This document shows, piece after piece, positions 24,396 through 36,706 of a stretch of 64,000 bases of DNA. The stretch comes from Ipomoea triloba. Taxonomy: Eukaryota; Streptophyta; Magnoliopsida; Solanales; Convolvulaceae. Positions within the stretch are counted from its first letter, which is position 1. The number at the start of each line of letters is the position of its first letter. Position numbers and translations under genes: made by a program. The stretch covers positions 7,004,982-7,068,981 of the forward strand of contig NC_044929.1 of NCBI RefSeq assembly GCF_003576645.1, written 5' to 3'. The notes under the pieces are model-generated. The model saw nothing but the letters and a program-made list of their open reading frames with translations, did no database searches and was not told the origin of the DNA.

Positions 24396-27049
24396 CCTAA
24401 CAAGATAATTGGGCAAGTACCCGACCCGGAACCACTAGAGGCAAAGCAAGCTGTCACGAGGAAGTCAAACAACCACATAAAAGTGCATTACTCTGACACA
24501 TTGAAGAGGGGAATTACTCAGCAGCTCCCCATCATTACTCCTCCCACAATTATTACCCGAGTCCGTTATACTCACCAGAAGAAGAGCCGTTGCATCTTTA
24601 GTATAAAGAATAAACCCTGTAATGGAGATGGAGGGTCTCTGGTTTTCTGACACACAAACACTATTGTACTTTACCTATCAATATTATCCGGTAACATTTT
24701 TGCCGTTATTGGCGCTCTTGTTGAGAGTTGAGATCAAATCTCAGGCAACACTTCACACATTACAAAAATCAACTTATCACTGGAGATGGTTCGATCAGGG
24801 GGGAGCTGCTCCCATGGATCCCGTTAACTGTACTGTAACGGCAACAATGGTCGCGAAGGGGATCTTGAGGCGGCGCAGTAGACCACCTCGGTGCCTTCCA
24901 TGGCGGCACGTCCACCTCCTCAAGTGCATTCGCCGTTGCCTCCTCAAGTGGAGTCCGCCTCCTCAAGTGTGTCATCCGTCGCCTCCTCAAGTGGCGTTAA
25001 CCTCATCAAGCGCGTCTGCCTAATCAAGTGCGTCTACCTCCGCCTCCTCAAGTGGCGTCAACCTCATCAAGCACGTCCGCGCAGTCGTTATATCGTGACT
25101 GTGATCACTAATACTACAGTTCATCTCAAAATATACTACCTTACATTTGTTTTTATATTATCGAATGAAACTGTAGTTATATCGAAATGTAACTGTAGTT
25201 GTGTTGAAATGTAACTGCAGTGTATATGAACTGATACTAAATAACAGTTTCACATTTGTGTTTTATATTATCGAATGAAACTGTAGTTATATCGAAATGT
25301 AACTGCAGTTGTGTTGAAATGTAACTGCAGTCTATATGAACTGATACTAAATAACAGTTTCACATTTGTGTTTTATATTATCGAATGAAACTGTAGTTAT
25401 ATCGAAATGTAACTGTAGTTGTGTTGAAATGTAACTGCAGTGTATATGAACTGATACTAAATAACAGTTTCACATTTGTGTTTTATATTATCGAATGAAA
25501 CTGTAGTTATATCGAAATGTAACTGTAGTTGTGTTGAAATGTAGCTGTAGTGTATATGAACTGATACTGAATAACAGTTTCACATTTGTGTTTTTATATT
25601 ATTGAATGGAACTATAGTTATATCGAAATGTAGCTGCAGTTGTGTTGAATTGTAACTGTAGTTGTGTTGAAATGTAACTGTAGTTTATATGAACTGAAAG
25701 TGAATGGCGCGGAACGAAGGTCGTTTCATCTGTCTGTTTTCATTAATCAAAACGACGTCGTTTTGATGCGCGGTCCACGATATAATTTGCTGCCTCCTCA
25801 AGTGGTGTTCGCCTCCTCAAATGCGTCCGCCTCCTCAAGTGGCGTTTGCCTCATCAAGTGCGTCCGCCTCCTCAACCGGCGTCCGCCTTATCAAGTGGCG
25901 TCTGCCTCATCAAGTGCGTCCGCCTCCTCAAGTGGCGTCCGTTGCCTCAAGCGGTGCAACATACGCGCAGGAGGGTAAGGGGATGCGAGAGAGAATCCAA
26001 CAATTATGAATGCACTTATTGGTCATGGAGGTCCGCCCGGATCAACAATTATCAATGTACTTATTGGTCATGGTCCGCCCTAATCAACGATTATCAATGC
26101 ACCTATTGGTCATGGTCCGCCTTGATCAACGATTATCAATGTACCTATTGGTCATGGTCCGCCCTGATCAATTTTGTTAAAAAAAATTAATAATAATAAT
26201 AAAGAAATAAAAAAAATTTCCCGTAGGGCCAGAACGGGATCTGATCTCGCTAGCTACCTGACGGGAGGGTGTTTTTTGGGTCAAGCTTAAGGCTTGGTTA
26301 CGAAAACACTACACCCTATTTCCTTAGGGTCAGCACGAGATCTGATCTCGCTAGCTACCTGACGGTAGGGTGTTTTCTGGGTCAAGCTTGAGGCTTTGTT
26401 TCGAAAACACCACACCACATTCCCTTAAGGCCGGCATGGGATCCGATCGCTAGCTACCTAACGGAAGAGTTGACCTTTGACCGAGCCTACGACTTGTCGA
26501 AGTGAGCTCGCACACAAAGCGAAAAAAAAACTGGGTCGAGGTCGTTCCTCGGCCACGGCTGGGTAGGGCTTCAAAAAATAAATAATTTTTATATTAAAAA
26601 AAAAAACCTTATTCGTCTCGCTTTTCTACGCCTGAGCATATGATACTCGATAAATGGCAAATTTGCACTATCATTACTCCCTAGTTGACTCTGCTACGCT
26701 CTTAACTTGGAGTAAGGGGGGCTGGTGACAGAATAATTGGGCAAGCACCTAACCTGAAACCACTAGAGGCAAAGCAAGTTGTCATGAGGAAGTCAAACAA
26801 CCACATAACATTGCATTACTTCGATACATTGAAAAGGGGAATTACTCAGCAGCTCCCCCATCATTACTCCTCCCACCATTATTACCCGAGTCCGTTACAC
26901 TCACCAGAAGAAGAGCCGTTGCACCTTTAGTATAAAGAATGAACCTTGTAATGGAGATAGGGTCTCTGATTTTCTGACACACAAACACTATTGTACTCAA
27001 CTATTGTACTTTACCTATCAATATTATCCAGTAACATTCTTACCGTCAC
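24396..27049 (+). mobile_element. Non-autonomous LTR retroelement (LARD/TRIM-like)
   Basis: The 3' LTR begins TGACAGAATAATTGGGCAAG at 26726, directly after a polypurine tract (AAGGGGGGCTGG), and ends near ACCGTCA at 27049. The 5' LTR begins TAACAAGATAATTGGG at 24396 and ends about 24712. It is followed by TTGGCGCTCTTGTTGAGAG, which resembles the tRNA-Asp primer-binding site of plant gypsy elements (from memory of that family). No gag or pol motif is seen in the 2.0 kb interior. The interior carries a CCGCCTCCTCAAGTG minisatellite, an inverted-repeat element with a 110-bp satellite, and three ~105-bp repeats (CTCGCTAGCTACCTGACGG) at 26225-26470. Confidence 0.6.
24890..25980 (+). repeat. CCTCCTCAAGTG minisatellite split by a 110-bp satellite
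   Basis: At 24900-25080 and 25790-25960 the ~21-bp word built on GTCCGCCTCCTCAAGTGGC repeats many times. Between the two halves (about 25085-25795) sits an element of the GTGGACC family, whose right end contains AAAACGACGTCGTTTT and GCGCGGTCCACGATATAATT. It seems to have inserted into the minisatellite. Its body has five or so 110-bp units of CTGTAGTTATATCGAAATGT / AACTGCAGTGTATATGAACT. Confidence 0.7.
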
Positions 27050-27590
27050 CACCATTTTCTATCTTATATTTTAATTATTTCTTTATTTATTTGAATTATA
27101 AATTTATAATTATAAAAATTAATTAAAATAAACATTCCTACATTTAATTAAAATGATAATTACAAACATTTAAATTAATTTTCGTTGTTGCTTTTTTATT
27201 TTAATCATTTTAAATTTTAATTATAATTAAATCATTCAAAAGTTAAAAATATTAAATTTGGTATTTTATAGAGAAAATTGAAACGAAAATAATAAAACAA
27301 TCAAAAACAAACAAATTAAATGAAAAAAAAAGTAGATGAAGGACCTGAAAAAAAAAAAAAAAAACAGAAATGAAAGCAAAACAAAAATGAAATCAAAAGA
27401 AAAAAAAAAACAGAAATAAAACCAGCTGGCAAGAGTGAGAAGAGCACCCCCACTTTCTTACATAATCTCCAATTTTGCAAAGTTCATTTTTTCAAATAAC
27501 CCACCACCACATCAGTTTAAACCAACCCTTTTGTTTTTACACTATTCCAATAACTTCTCATGATCCTCTAGTGTAGATGCTCTTATATAA

Positions 27591-27783
27591 ATCTATCTTC
27601 TAACTGAATTTGGGTCAATACACCAAAATTTGTACTTTGCGTTTGTCTGTCTTGTACCTTCCATTACATTCAGACAAAATTGCCCTTGCTATATTCAATT
27701 AGTATCTTTGTTCTTTGCCCTTGTGACAAGTTTTCGTGCTCTCAGTGGTAGCTTGATTTCTTTTACGGTGCTCAAAAGATATG
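27591..27783 (+). repeat. Fragment shared with 33573-33690
   Basis: The stretch from CTAACTGAATTTGGG to CAAAATTGCCCTTG matches the downstream gene block at 33573-33670. It marks the continuation of the tandem duplication on the far side of the 4.1 kb insertion. No gene is recognised. Confidence 0.6.
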
Positions 27784-27791
27784 GCAGCATC

Positions 27792-28712
27792 CAGGGACGG
27801 AGCCAAGATTAGAGGGAGGGGGGCCAAATTCATTTAAGAGTGAACAATTAAATATATTAATATTCATTTAATATATATCAAAATACATAATTATAATACA
27901 AAAATATTAATTGAATATATACTAAATTTTTTTGCAATATGCTTTTCAATATACATACACTAACAAATAAATACAAATTGTACGAGAATAGTATATGAAT
28001 ACCCTTCTCCAAAAAAAAGTATATGAATACCCAAAAAATGCTTGTAATAAATACAAATTGACCTTCAAAATATTTTATGAAGACAGCACCCACGAACTTA
28101 ACAAATCCACGGCGGAGCAAGGAAAAAATGAGCTCTGACAAACAAATGGAGAATGAAGCAAGGAAAAAATGAAGTCTGACAAAAAAAAGGAGAATGAAGC
28201 AAAAGGAAGATGGTTTTCTTTGTTCTTGCCGAGCGAAAGAAAGAAGAAAAATGGTGTTTCTCCTCATTTTCTGCTTGCAGCCTACTGCCAAATGAAATTA
28301 ATAAAATTGAGAGTTGAAGATACAAGTGGGTCTTTAATTTGAAAAAAAAAAAAACTACGACTTTCAAAAAAATCTGAAAAAAAATACAAGTGGGTCTTGA
28401 AAAAAGAGAATGAGAGTGGAAAGTTGTAAAAAAGTGTGGCATTCCTCATACATTGTTGTCTCCCAAACGGCATTTGAATATAATAAATGCCACATAAGGG
28501 ACCCAATACCACAAATATATAATAATATAAATAAGAATTTGCTGAATTATTGGGAGGCTCGAGGTAAGAAATGGACAAATGTTTTAAGGAGGGGGGCCAA
28601 AACATGTATTATAATAACTTAAAAAAAAACCATGTATTATAATAGTAAAATCTATTGGGTTGGGGGGGGGGGGGCCACGGCCCCCTTCACAATACATGTA
28701 GCTCCGTCCCTG
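27792..28712. mobile_element. Non-autonomous hAT element, 921 bp
   Basis: The ends are CAGGGACGGAGCCAAG and, inverted, CAGGGACGGAGCTACA, so the first 12 bases match perfectly. The flanks are the 8-bp direct repeat GCAGCATC (27784-27791 and 28713-28720). An 8-bp target duplication with CAGGG ends is diagnostic of hAT. The interior is A/T-rich with G8-G12 runs near both ends and no transposase motif. Confidence 0.85.
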
Positions 28713-28720
28713 GCAGCATC

Positions 28721-29098
28721 CACCTCACAGAACTTAGCATCATAGAAATTACTATTGAGGTTGTCCTTATGCCTTCTTCATAGAAATATGCTTTGGCTCG
28801 AACTGAAACTTATCAATACCATTAACTTATCATTTAATTACACCCTTCACCATGGCTTTATCTCATATAATTTATATCACACTTTGGGAAGCATTGCAAC
28901 TTGCAAGCCATAATTTCTCTTCAATATAATGCCTCTAAATTCTCATTGAAGTCATGCCTTAATGCAAATCAAAACAAGAATTATCAAGAAAACCTTTAAT
29001 ACATGTTAACAACAAATGCATTATACCATAGAGTTTGATTACATGTTGCACCACACAAACTCCCCATGATCAGTTCAAGATCAAGAATGCACCGAGTT
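28721..29098. other. 3' flank of PTC52-like copy 2
   Basis: From about 28769 this matches the flank of copy 1 (from about 18595), so it is part of the ~10.2 kb-spaced duplication. It contains the probable 3' untranslated region of the minus-strand gene; no polyadenylation signal was assigned. Confidence 0.5.
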
Positions 29099-31408
29099 TC
29101 AACGAAAAGCATGATCGTAGTCATGGAAGCGAAAAGTTTTGTAAGTGAAGTGAGATAACCACCTCGAAGCCAGAAAGCACAGCACCGCCATGGCGATCAA
29201 AGTATTTCTTGTGGCGACCGACATCAAACCCCGTTTAGCTGCAGCTACGATTCCAATCGAAGCAATGGAAATTACTTGCAACGCGACCTCAAGCACGCTC
29301 AAACTTTTATATGCTGCGTTGCAGCTCGAGCATTTCACTGTATGGCTCCAGTACCTGACAAAACGATTCCAGCAATAATCATTTGTGTGGTTTTCCTTCA
29401 CGTTAATTATCGTTTTATACTAGCATTTTCTTTTAGAAACAAGATCACTTGTTTAGTGTTACAAAAGTAAAGAGAGAGTTTCTGAATATGCTCTTATACT
29501 GTCATATAGAAAAGAGAATACAAAGCCCAATAAATAGGTGCTAGAAAACTACGAATAGGAAACACGTTTCCATATGCTACCTACCTAAATTCCTAAAACT
29601 GCCTAATTTATAGAGCTTCCATATATTAAATAAATATTCCATAACACTCTCCTCAAGTTGGAGCATAGATACTAATCATGCCCAACCTGTTACACAAATA
29701 ACTAATAGCCCAAAACAACGAAATAACTAAATAACGAAGGTGCTAGAAGACTACGAATAAGAAACACGTTTCCATATGCTACCTACCTAAATCACTAAGA
29801 CTGCCTAATCTATAGAGCTTCCATATATTAAATAAATATTCCATAACATTTAGAAACAATAAACATCAATGAGCAAGAGACGAAAGGAGTTATTTTGTAC
29901 CATTTTAATATTTCAGATCGATAAGATGAGAGTAAAGAAAATGAAGAAAGGAAGGATATCGTTTGGAGCTGTGGGCTTACCGGTCCATCAACTGTTCTCT
30001 AGGAGGCGTTTGTGGGAGGGCTCCACTAAACTTTCCTCTCCAATCAACTTGTCCGCCTGCATACTTATTTAACCACCTTCGGAAAGCAACCACAAGTGTA
30101 TCTGCCTTTGTTGGCACAAAACAAGATTTATGCCAATTATAAGGGCCGATTTCCTTCAGCTTATGTTCCTTAGAAACGAGGGAGGGGGGATATGTTGATT
30201 AGTCAGAGCATCAGATGATAACACAAAATCAAAATGCATTTGTCTACACGCACTATTGAAACCTTTGCACTACAAAATCTTAGCATCATCAATCCTTGGT
30301 AAGGTTGAGAACACGAGGTTATGTTTTCGAGACTTATAAATAGACCAACAAAAGTAAATAGGACATTTTTACGTGAAAAATAATAGCAAAGACATCAAAA
30401 GGCTTACCTCCACATGAAGAAGATATAAATCTGAGTCCAAAATTAGGTTCTGCCCTATATGAAACATCCAGCGTGGCACTACTTTGTCAATCCAGACAGC
30501 AAAGTTTCTTGGTGAGGCAAATATTAGTCTGCTGTTACCCGGGCTAACAGGGACACAATAGAAAACTAAAAAAGCTCGTTTCACTTTTGCATTTGAGGGT
30601 TTTTCCTGCACGATTGGATATATAAATTTTAAGTGGTAAAAAAATAAACAAAAACTAGAGAATAAAATCAATAATGAATTAAAGAAATCATTGCATATTG
30701 TCATCAGTTATCACTCATCACGAAGTTGTCTAGTAACTTACAAATAATAAAAGTATATACCTCTGTAGCCTTCGGTGACGAAGTAGATTGGCTGGTTGTA
30801 CTTGGCCCAGGAGTGTAATACCCATAGTACACACAAGGTGCGGCGAAAATGTTACCCCCAAAAAGCTGCTTTCCCGTGAATCCATTTACATCTAGTTGCA
30901 TAAGACTAATTTCAAGTGGCTTGCCTCCTTCTCTGTCGGCCTTTAAAGTGCAGAAATATGGCTGTCAGCCACGTAAGCTCATATATAGGCAATGAAGAGG
31001 ATACTGCATAGGAGTATATGTATAAGTGTCTTATCTTTCTGGTGTTGGTGGAATTCTCATTATGCCATGATGTGCATAATGAACATGCGCAGGGTCCATA
31101 AGGTTTTCAATCAGAACTTCATACCTGAAAGATATTCCTTTAGCTTCCAATGAAACTGAAAAAGAATTTAAGCAACTTTGGTAATTTGGTGGCATGAACT
31201 TCAGCATTCTAGCTTAACCATATCCAAGCAAAACTGAAGAAATTGAAGACCATTCTTTGTAGAATTTCTTCCACAGTGATTTAGTTTGGTTTCAATTTTT
31301 GTTTTTCACATTTTCCTTCTGCTTACAGTCAACTTTCTCTTTTGCTCTACCATCAGCTAAATGAAGAGTTTTTAATGTCATAATTCACCTTGAAGATACA
31401 AGGCAGAT

Positions 31409-31459
<51 letters not shown>

Positions 31460-33371
31460 TAGGGAAAATTGCATTTTTGATCCTTCATAGTCCTTGAGTT
31501 ATATGCGTGACCATCTTTAACTCCTAAACTATGCGCAAAGTGGCGAGTTTAGCTCCCGAAGGACCAAATCTGCCACTTTATTAAGTGACATATTGGTAGA
31601 AGAAATAGTCCTCGAGAGACTACAACTGTCACTTAGGGCATAACTTAGGGGTTAAAGATGTTCATGCATATAACTCAGGACCAAGTCTATACCACGGATA
31701 TAACTAAAGGACAAAAGATACAATTTTCCCTTAAAATTACTTTATCTGCCATCAGCTAAAAAAAAATAGAGATATGGGAGGTGGGTTGTGTAAGAACTCC
31801 TGGGGAAGATAATTAACACATCTGTATCTGCTTACCCATATGGTATATCTCTAGCTATCATTGATTTAGTAAATGAAGGATCATCAAGTTCAGGGATATA
31901 AACTGGCTTTTTCTTCATAAATATGTCTTTATACAAAGGGTCTGAGTTTGGCCAAAACCAAAGAATGTCATTTTGGACGCAACTTGGGTAAACAGCTACA
32001 CATGCCCTTTTGGATGTATGAATCTGCACATACATGTTGGCAAAATGTTACTTCAAACTCACATCAAGAAACATTAGTATTCTCTAATGCTTTAAACAAC
32101 TATAGGCTAGTGGTAATGCAATTTGAAAGAGAAAGGAGTTAATTCCCAATTTAAGCCTTGTTTGATAACATAGTTAGCTTATCAACTAATTTTGGCTTTT
32201 TTGACCATTATTAGCTGTTTTACTTAGTTAAAAAACCAATACAATTGTTTAATTAATTAGTTTTTTGTAACGGCTTATTGCTCCAAAATGCTAAAATTCA
32301 AAAAGCTGCTCAAAGCAATTTTTTTATAAGATTTTTGAAAGTCATTTTGCATGTAATCAACTATCAACTAATTTACAAATCATCTTTCTACAATCAGCTA
32401 ATGTTATCAACTAGTCAAACTCACTAACCCAATCAGCTAACAACTATCTGCTAACAACAATTCACCAAACACCTTCGTAGTTTGAGACTATAGCGAGTTT
32501 TTCTAGATTTAGTCTTAAACGTCTTTTTGTGCTTAATTAGGTCCTTGACTGAGATAGCTTTACCCAATTAAGTTCTCTATTAAGATAGCTTGGTAATTTC
32601 ACATTTATTAATACCCAATTTGGTCCTCGACTTTTGTAATTTTACTCAAATTACTTTTCAAGTGGTTTTACCCGCATTTAGTCTCCACCTGAAATGATTT
32701 TTCTTAATTTAATCCTTGATTTTAATAGCTGAAGATTCAATTGAGTAAAACCATAGAGGTCGAGGACCTAATTAAGACATTTATGACTAAATTTTATGAC
32801 TAAATTGGGTATTAACTCAAAAGAAAAAGTATGGTAGGCAAAGGGAAGATTTGTTCACCGGAGGGCCATCTCTGGGGGCTTGAGGGATGAACTTACAATC
32901 ACCAGAGCCACTGAAACACCAGCCATGATACACACACTGCAACCTGCCCCACTGATCAATCCTCCCTTCAGACAAAGGAGCCAGCCGATGAGGGCAAGCA
33001 TCATCCATAACTTTCCACTCCCCTTCATTCCTATCCCACCACACCACCACATCAATCCCAAGAATCCTCTTCCCATGCGGCCTCCTCTTGTCAAGATCGC
33101 ACAAGGGCATCACCGGGTACCACTGCGCATACCAATCGAATTTCTCTTCCCGGGACGCGCCCTCCGTTTCCGCCTCTGCCCAGACGTCCGGGGAAATGGC
33201 AGTGAAAAGCTTGAATCTTGCGGCCTTGGAGTGAGTTGTCCGGAGAGGAGAGAAGGGGAGGGGCTTTGAGGGAAAAGGGGAATTGGGTTTGTGAAATTGA
33301 ATGGGTGGGAGGGTTGTGGAGTTCACGGCGAAGTGAAATGGCTGAAAGGTGGAAGCTTTCAGCGCATCCAT
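29099..33371 (-). CDS. PTC52-like Rieske monooxygenase, tandem copy 2
   Basis: Seven exons on the minus strand: 33371-32859, 32023-31836, 31124-31035, 30947-30761, 30605-30408, 30168-29981 and 29354-29099. They total 1620 nt, giving 539 residues with no internal stop. The protein is very close to that of the copy 10.2 kb upstream. Differences are mostly in the transit-like N-terminus (a three-residue KLF insertion near 54) and in a variable stretch of exon 4 ([11 protein letters not shown] against [10 protein letters not shown]). The Rieske ligands (C126, H128, C146, H149), the [11 protein letters not shown] iron site and the C-terminal CSSC are intact, so it is predicted active and imported into the chloroplast. 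Intron 3 has the same ATAAGA...GCAC borders as copy 1. Gene order and shared intron insertions show a tandem duplication. Family function is inferred; the substrate is not shown by sequence. Confidence 0.85.
31411..31457. repeat. (TA)n microsatellite in intron 2 of copy 2
   Basis: This is a TA run of about 45 bp, the shorter counterpart of the run at 21038 in the other gene copy. Confidence 0.95.
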
Positions 33372-33686
33372 GGCTGGGCTCTCTCGATTGATTGCTCAAC
33401 CGGTGCGGTTTGGTATTGACACCAATTCTTCAAGTGTGGAGAAGTGAAGAAATCAAATTATGTGGCGAGCAGCGAACCAAGTCACCTCCAGGGATTTGAT
33501 TAGTTGAGATGCTGACAACCAAACTAATTACTACTTCTCGAGGTTTTCATTTTTTTTTTAATTTTATATTAACCTATCTTCTAACTGAATTTGGGACAGC
33601 ACACCAAATTTTTTACTTTGCGTTTGTCTGTTTTGTACCTTCCATTACATTGAGACAAAATTGCCCTTGATATCTTCTTCTTTATA

Positions 33687-33717
<31 letters not shown>

Positions 33718-34099
33718 TTTTAAAGTAACGAACAAATTCATTTAACAAAGACCAGTAGCCAACACATTTCAAAGAAAAGAAGGGGTGGTTAAACAAATTC
33801 CTACCCCTCACGAAGAAAGAGACTCTGTAGCTAACACATGGGTAGTTCTATTAGCTTATCATTTCACAAAATTGTCCTTCTTGTCTTATGTTTTCATTTG
33901 CGTTTAGGTGAGCATATTATACTATTATGTATAAGTTGTATTAAATGTACTCTCAATTTTTTTTGAGATAAAAGACTTAATTCATTAATATACTCTCAGT
34001 TTTTACTCACTTTTACTCCATGATGTGACAATCAATAATAAGTTTATATATCTTCATCTCGTGAGTTCTAAGAAAAATGTCTACATAAAATATTTGAGT
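33372..34099. promoter_or_regulatory. Upstream region of PTC52-like copy 2
   Basis: This is the 5' flank of the minus-strand gene. 33480-33570 matches the flank of copy 1 at 23386-23470. A (TA)n tract plus T-run occupies 33684-33722. Beyond that is AT-rich DNA with no recognisable gene. Confidence 0.4.
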
Positions 34100-34611
34100 A
34101 AGGAGTAACAGTGGAAGTAGAAAACCGTTGTCACTGCGCGTGTATATTGAATCTGATTGGGGAGGTTGCACCACTATCGGCCACTCTACTACCGCGTACT
34201 TGGTATACCTGGGTGGTAATCTATTTCTTGAAAGTCCACACTTCAGAAGTCCATTTCTCCTTCGTCGACAGAAGCTGAATACCGGGTCTTGGCGAATGCA
34301 GTTGCGGAGGTTCTCTGGGTTAAGAGTCTATTACAAGAACTCAAGTTAAGTTTGGTTAATCATCAGGTAATATTCTGTGACAATTTAAGCACCACATATG
34401 TTTGTAAAAGTCCAGTCTTCCACTTACGCATGAAACATTTGGGCATTGGACTATTTCTTTGTTCGGGATTTGGTTGCTAATGGTACGCTGGTTGTACATT
34501 AATATTATATTCCCTATACTGCTCAACTAGTTGATCTTCTTACCAAGGCACTTAGTCATTACCTCTTTCTTTAGTTTTGGTCCAAGATTAGAGTCTCCGA
34601 CAGATCTCAAT
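34100..34611 (+). pseudogene. Ty1/copia RNase H remnant, frameshifted
   Basis: Conceptual translation in shifting frames gives the C-terminal RNase H of a copia polyprotein. In order there is a SDW-GC box (about 34150), STTAYLVYLG, a region where the reading frame shifts, then ANAVAEVLWVKSLLQEL (34292 onwards), FCDNLSTTYV, a KHLGI stretch with another shift, and finally LVVH-YIPYTAQLVDLLTKAL read at about 34490-34555. At least two frameshifts break it and everything upstream (gag, protease, integrase, RT) is absent. It is a 5'-truncated dead element. Confidence 0.85.
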
Positions 34612-34790
34612 CTTGTGGGGGTGTGTTAAACCTATATGTGACTAATATTATCTTTGTTAGTTTATTAATTTTATTTACGTTCTTGTAGACTAGTTTAGTT
34701 GTAACCTGTTACTATTTTTCTTCCCTTGTACAGTAGTCAGTTCATACGCTTACACACTAAGCTTTTGAAAAGCAAGATGAAGGTAAATAA
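34612..34790 (+). mobile_element. Polypurine tract and start of copia 3' LTR
   Basis: The RNase H remnant is followed by CTTGTGGGGGTG, a polypurine tract, and immediately by TGTTAAACCTATATGTG (34624), a typical LTR beginning. The LTR end cannot be placed, since the next recognisable feature is an unrelated inverted-repeat element. No 5' LTR occurs in the window. Confidence 0.65.
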
Positions 34791-34865
34791 TGAATGGCAA
34801 ATTGGCAATGGGGCTAGATTGAATTCAAATAGGTCAGTGACTTGACGGCATACCTAATACAGTTC

Positions 34866-35623
34866 TTATATTGTGGACCGCGACCCACAATGCATTGTGG
34901 ACCGCGGTCCCAAAACGACGTCGTTTTATTAAGTGGAAGACGGAGCCCCGTAATTGACACTACAGTTCATTCCAAAAAATACTGCCTTATATTTGTTTTG
35001 ATATTATCGAATGAAACTGTAGTTATATCAAAATGTAACTGTAGTTGTGTTGAAATGTAACTGCAGTGTATATGAAAAGATACTGAATAACAGTTTCACA
35101 TTTGTGTTTTATATTATCGAATGAAACTGTAGTTATATCGAAATGTAACTGTAGTTGTGTTGAAATGTAACTGCAGTGTATATGGACAGATACTGAATAA
35201 CAGTTTCACATTTGTGTTTTATATTATCGAATGAAACTGTAGTTATATCGAAATGTAACTGTAGTTGTGTTGAAATGTAACTGCAGTGTATATGGACAGA
35301 TACTGAATAACAGTTTCACATTTGTGTTTTATATTATCGAATGAAACTGTAGTTATATCGAAATGTAACTGTAGTTGTGTTGAAATGTAACTGCAGTGTA
35401 TATGAAAAGATACTGAATAACAGTTTCACATTTGTGTTTTTATATTATCGAATGAAACTGTAGTTATATCAAAATGTAAGTGTAGTTGTGTTGAAATGTA
35501 ACTGCAGTGTATATGAACTGAAAGTGAGTGGCACGAATTCATCTATATGTTTTCATTAATCAAAACGACATCGTTTTGATGCGCGGTCCACAATGCACTG
35601 TAGACCACGGTCCACGATATAAT
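34866..35623. mobile_element. GTGGACC inverted-repeat element with 110-bp satellite
   Basis: The left end reads TTATATTGTGGACCGCG, then a palindrome of the type CCCACAATGCATTGTGG, then AAAACGACGTCGTTTT. The right end is the inverse (AAAACGACATCGTTTT, GCGCGGTCCACAATGCACTG, GGTCCACGATATAA), so the inverted repeat is ~60 bp. The interior is five tandem ~110-bp units of CTGTAGTTGTGTTGAAATGT / AACTGCAGTGTATATG, the same satellite as at 25.1-25.7 kb. There is no coding capacity. Confidence 0.75.
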
Positions 35624-36009
35624 TTGCGTACCTAATAGTTATATCGTGGACAGGTGCGCGTAGCTAATAGTTATATCGTGGACAGGTGCACAACATGCAC
35701 AAATGGCATCCTTATTTTATTCTTAATAAGTTCTTTCGTCTTAAATTTAATTTATCCCTTTCTTTTTGCACACAAATAATATTAATGTTTAAAAACATAT
35801 CATTAGAAAAACTTTAATTGAGAATTGTGATCTTTTAAATCACAAACACATTTACTTTAGTATAATGTTTATATCATTAAGTTATGTTTTTATGAACGTA
35901 TAGAAGGACATTACGAACCTATTACAGCGTAAATATAAATAGAAATGATGTACCTAGAGTTTAGTTTTTATGTATATTAAAGTTTAGGAGTATTAAACAT
36001 GATACATGT
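35624..36009. other. AT-rich spacer with TTATGAACATA-type words
   Basis: The stretch has two copies of TAATAGTTATATCGTGGACAGG followed by AT-rich sequence. Words such as ATTACGAACCTATTACAGCG recur in similar form at 39480-39690 and 41380-41450, suggesting decayed members of another repeat family. No gene seen. Confidence 0.4.
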
Positions 36010-36706
36010 GTAATGTAATATTTGTTGGGAAACAATTCTCGAAATACCCAAGAAAATGGACGAAATAGAAAAATCCACTAAACGAATATTACAAGAAATA
36101 ATAATCCACGAAGGATTACAACAAAAGAAATACAAGGAAAAATTCCAGGAATTTAAACCTACAACAAAGGTTAGATAAACCTATAATATAGGGACGGTGT
36201 ATAACGGACTTTAGGGTAGTTGTAAGCACGAGTCGTGTTGTCACTATCCTTAAAACCTTATTTGCCGCTTTCCGAGGTGCTGGAACGTTGCGGCCTAAGC
36301 TTCTCAGGATAAAACGTGCTACGATCCGCCGTTTGAGCACACAAACTTGGACCCGGCGAACGAGAACGTGGGATGAACACAGGTGGCTATAACGAAGGAG
36401 AGCAGAGTTTCAAGGTGGAAAGTATTTCGTGTATATCACGTATATGTTCTTCTCTCATATATTAAAATCTGCTGCTCACCTGGAAATATATATACGAGAT
36501 GAAGGATTAATGGCATTTATCATGGCATTCATTCTTGGCATTGTAACCTCCACCCACTAACCAAGTATTAACTTTGCCACTAATATGCAATTAACTCTAA
36601 AATAAATATTGGAATTAATCTGAAATTAATTCCATAACATATTGAGTTAATCACCTGAACGGTCACATTGGAAGTGAACCGGTGCGACCAGGAGACCACC
36701 GCTATC
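36010..36706. mobile_element. LTR-like sequence flanking the palindrome array
   Basis: The stretch begins near TGTTGGGAAACAATTCTCG (about 36023), a plausible LTR start. It contains mixed AT-rich sequence without coding motifs and leads into the array through ACCGGTGCGACCAGG. Without a partner repeat the assignment to an LTR is tentative. Confidence 0.3.

Larger units (their letters stand above)
23481..27590. mobile_element. 4.1 kb insertion absent from the second gene block
   Basis: In the downstream paralogous block the flanking sequences corresponding to about 23480 and 27590 lie next to each other (33560-33575), so these 4.1 kb are an insertion. The outer ends carry AGAGCAT (23475) and ATGCTCTT (27575), a short inverted repeat of the kind seen in plant hAT/Mutator-like elements. 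Inside are a truncated LTR, an inverted GGCGACC minisatellite, a non-autonomous LTR element and AT-rich DNA. It is thus composite. Confidence 0.55.

Noticed and set aside
27878..28605. Phe/Ser-rich minus-strand frames of 107-137 residues
   Set aside because: They lie inside the hAT element in poly-A/T-rich DNA and read as low-complexity sequence with no motif.
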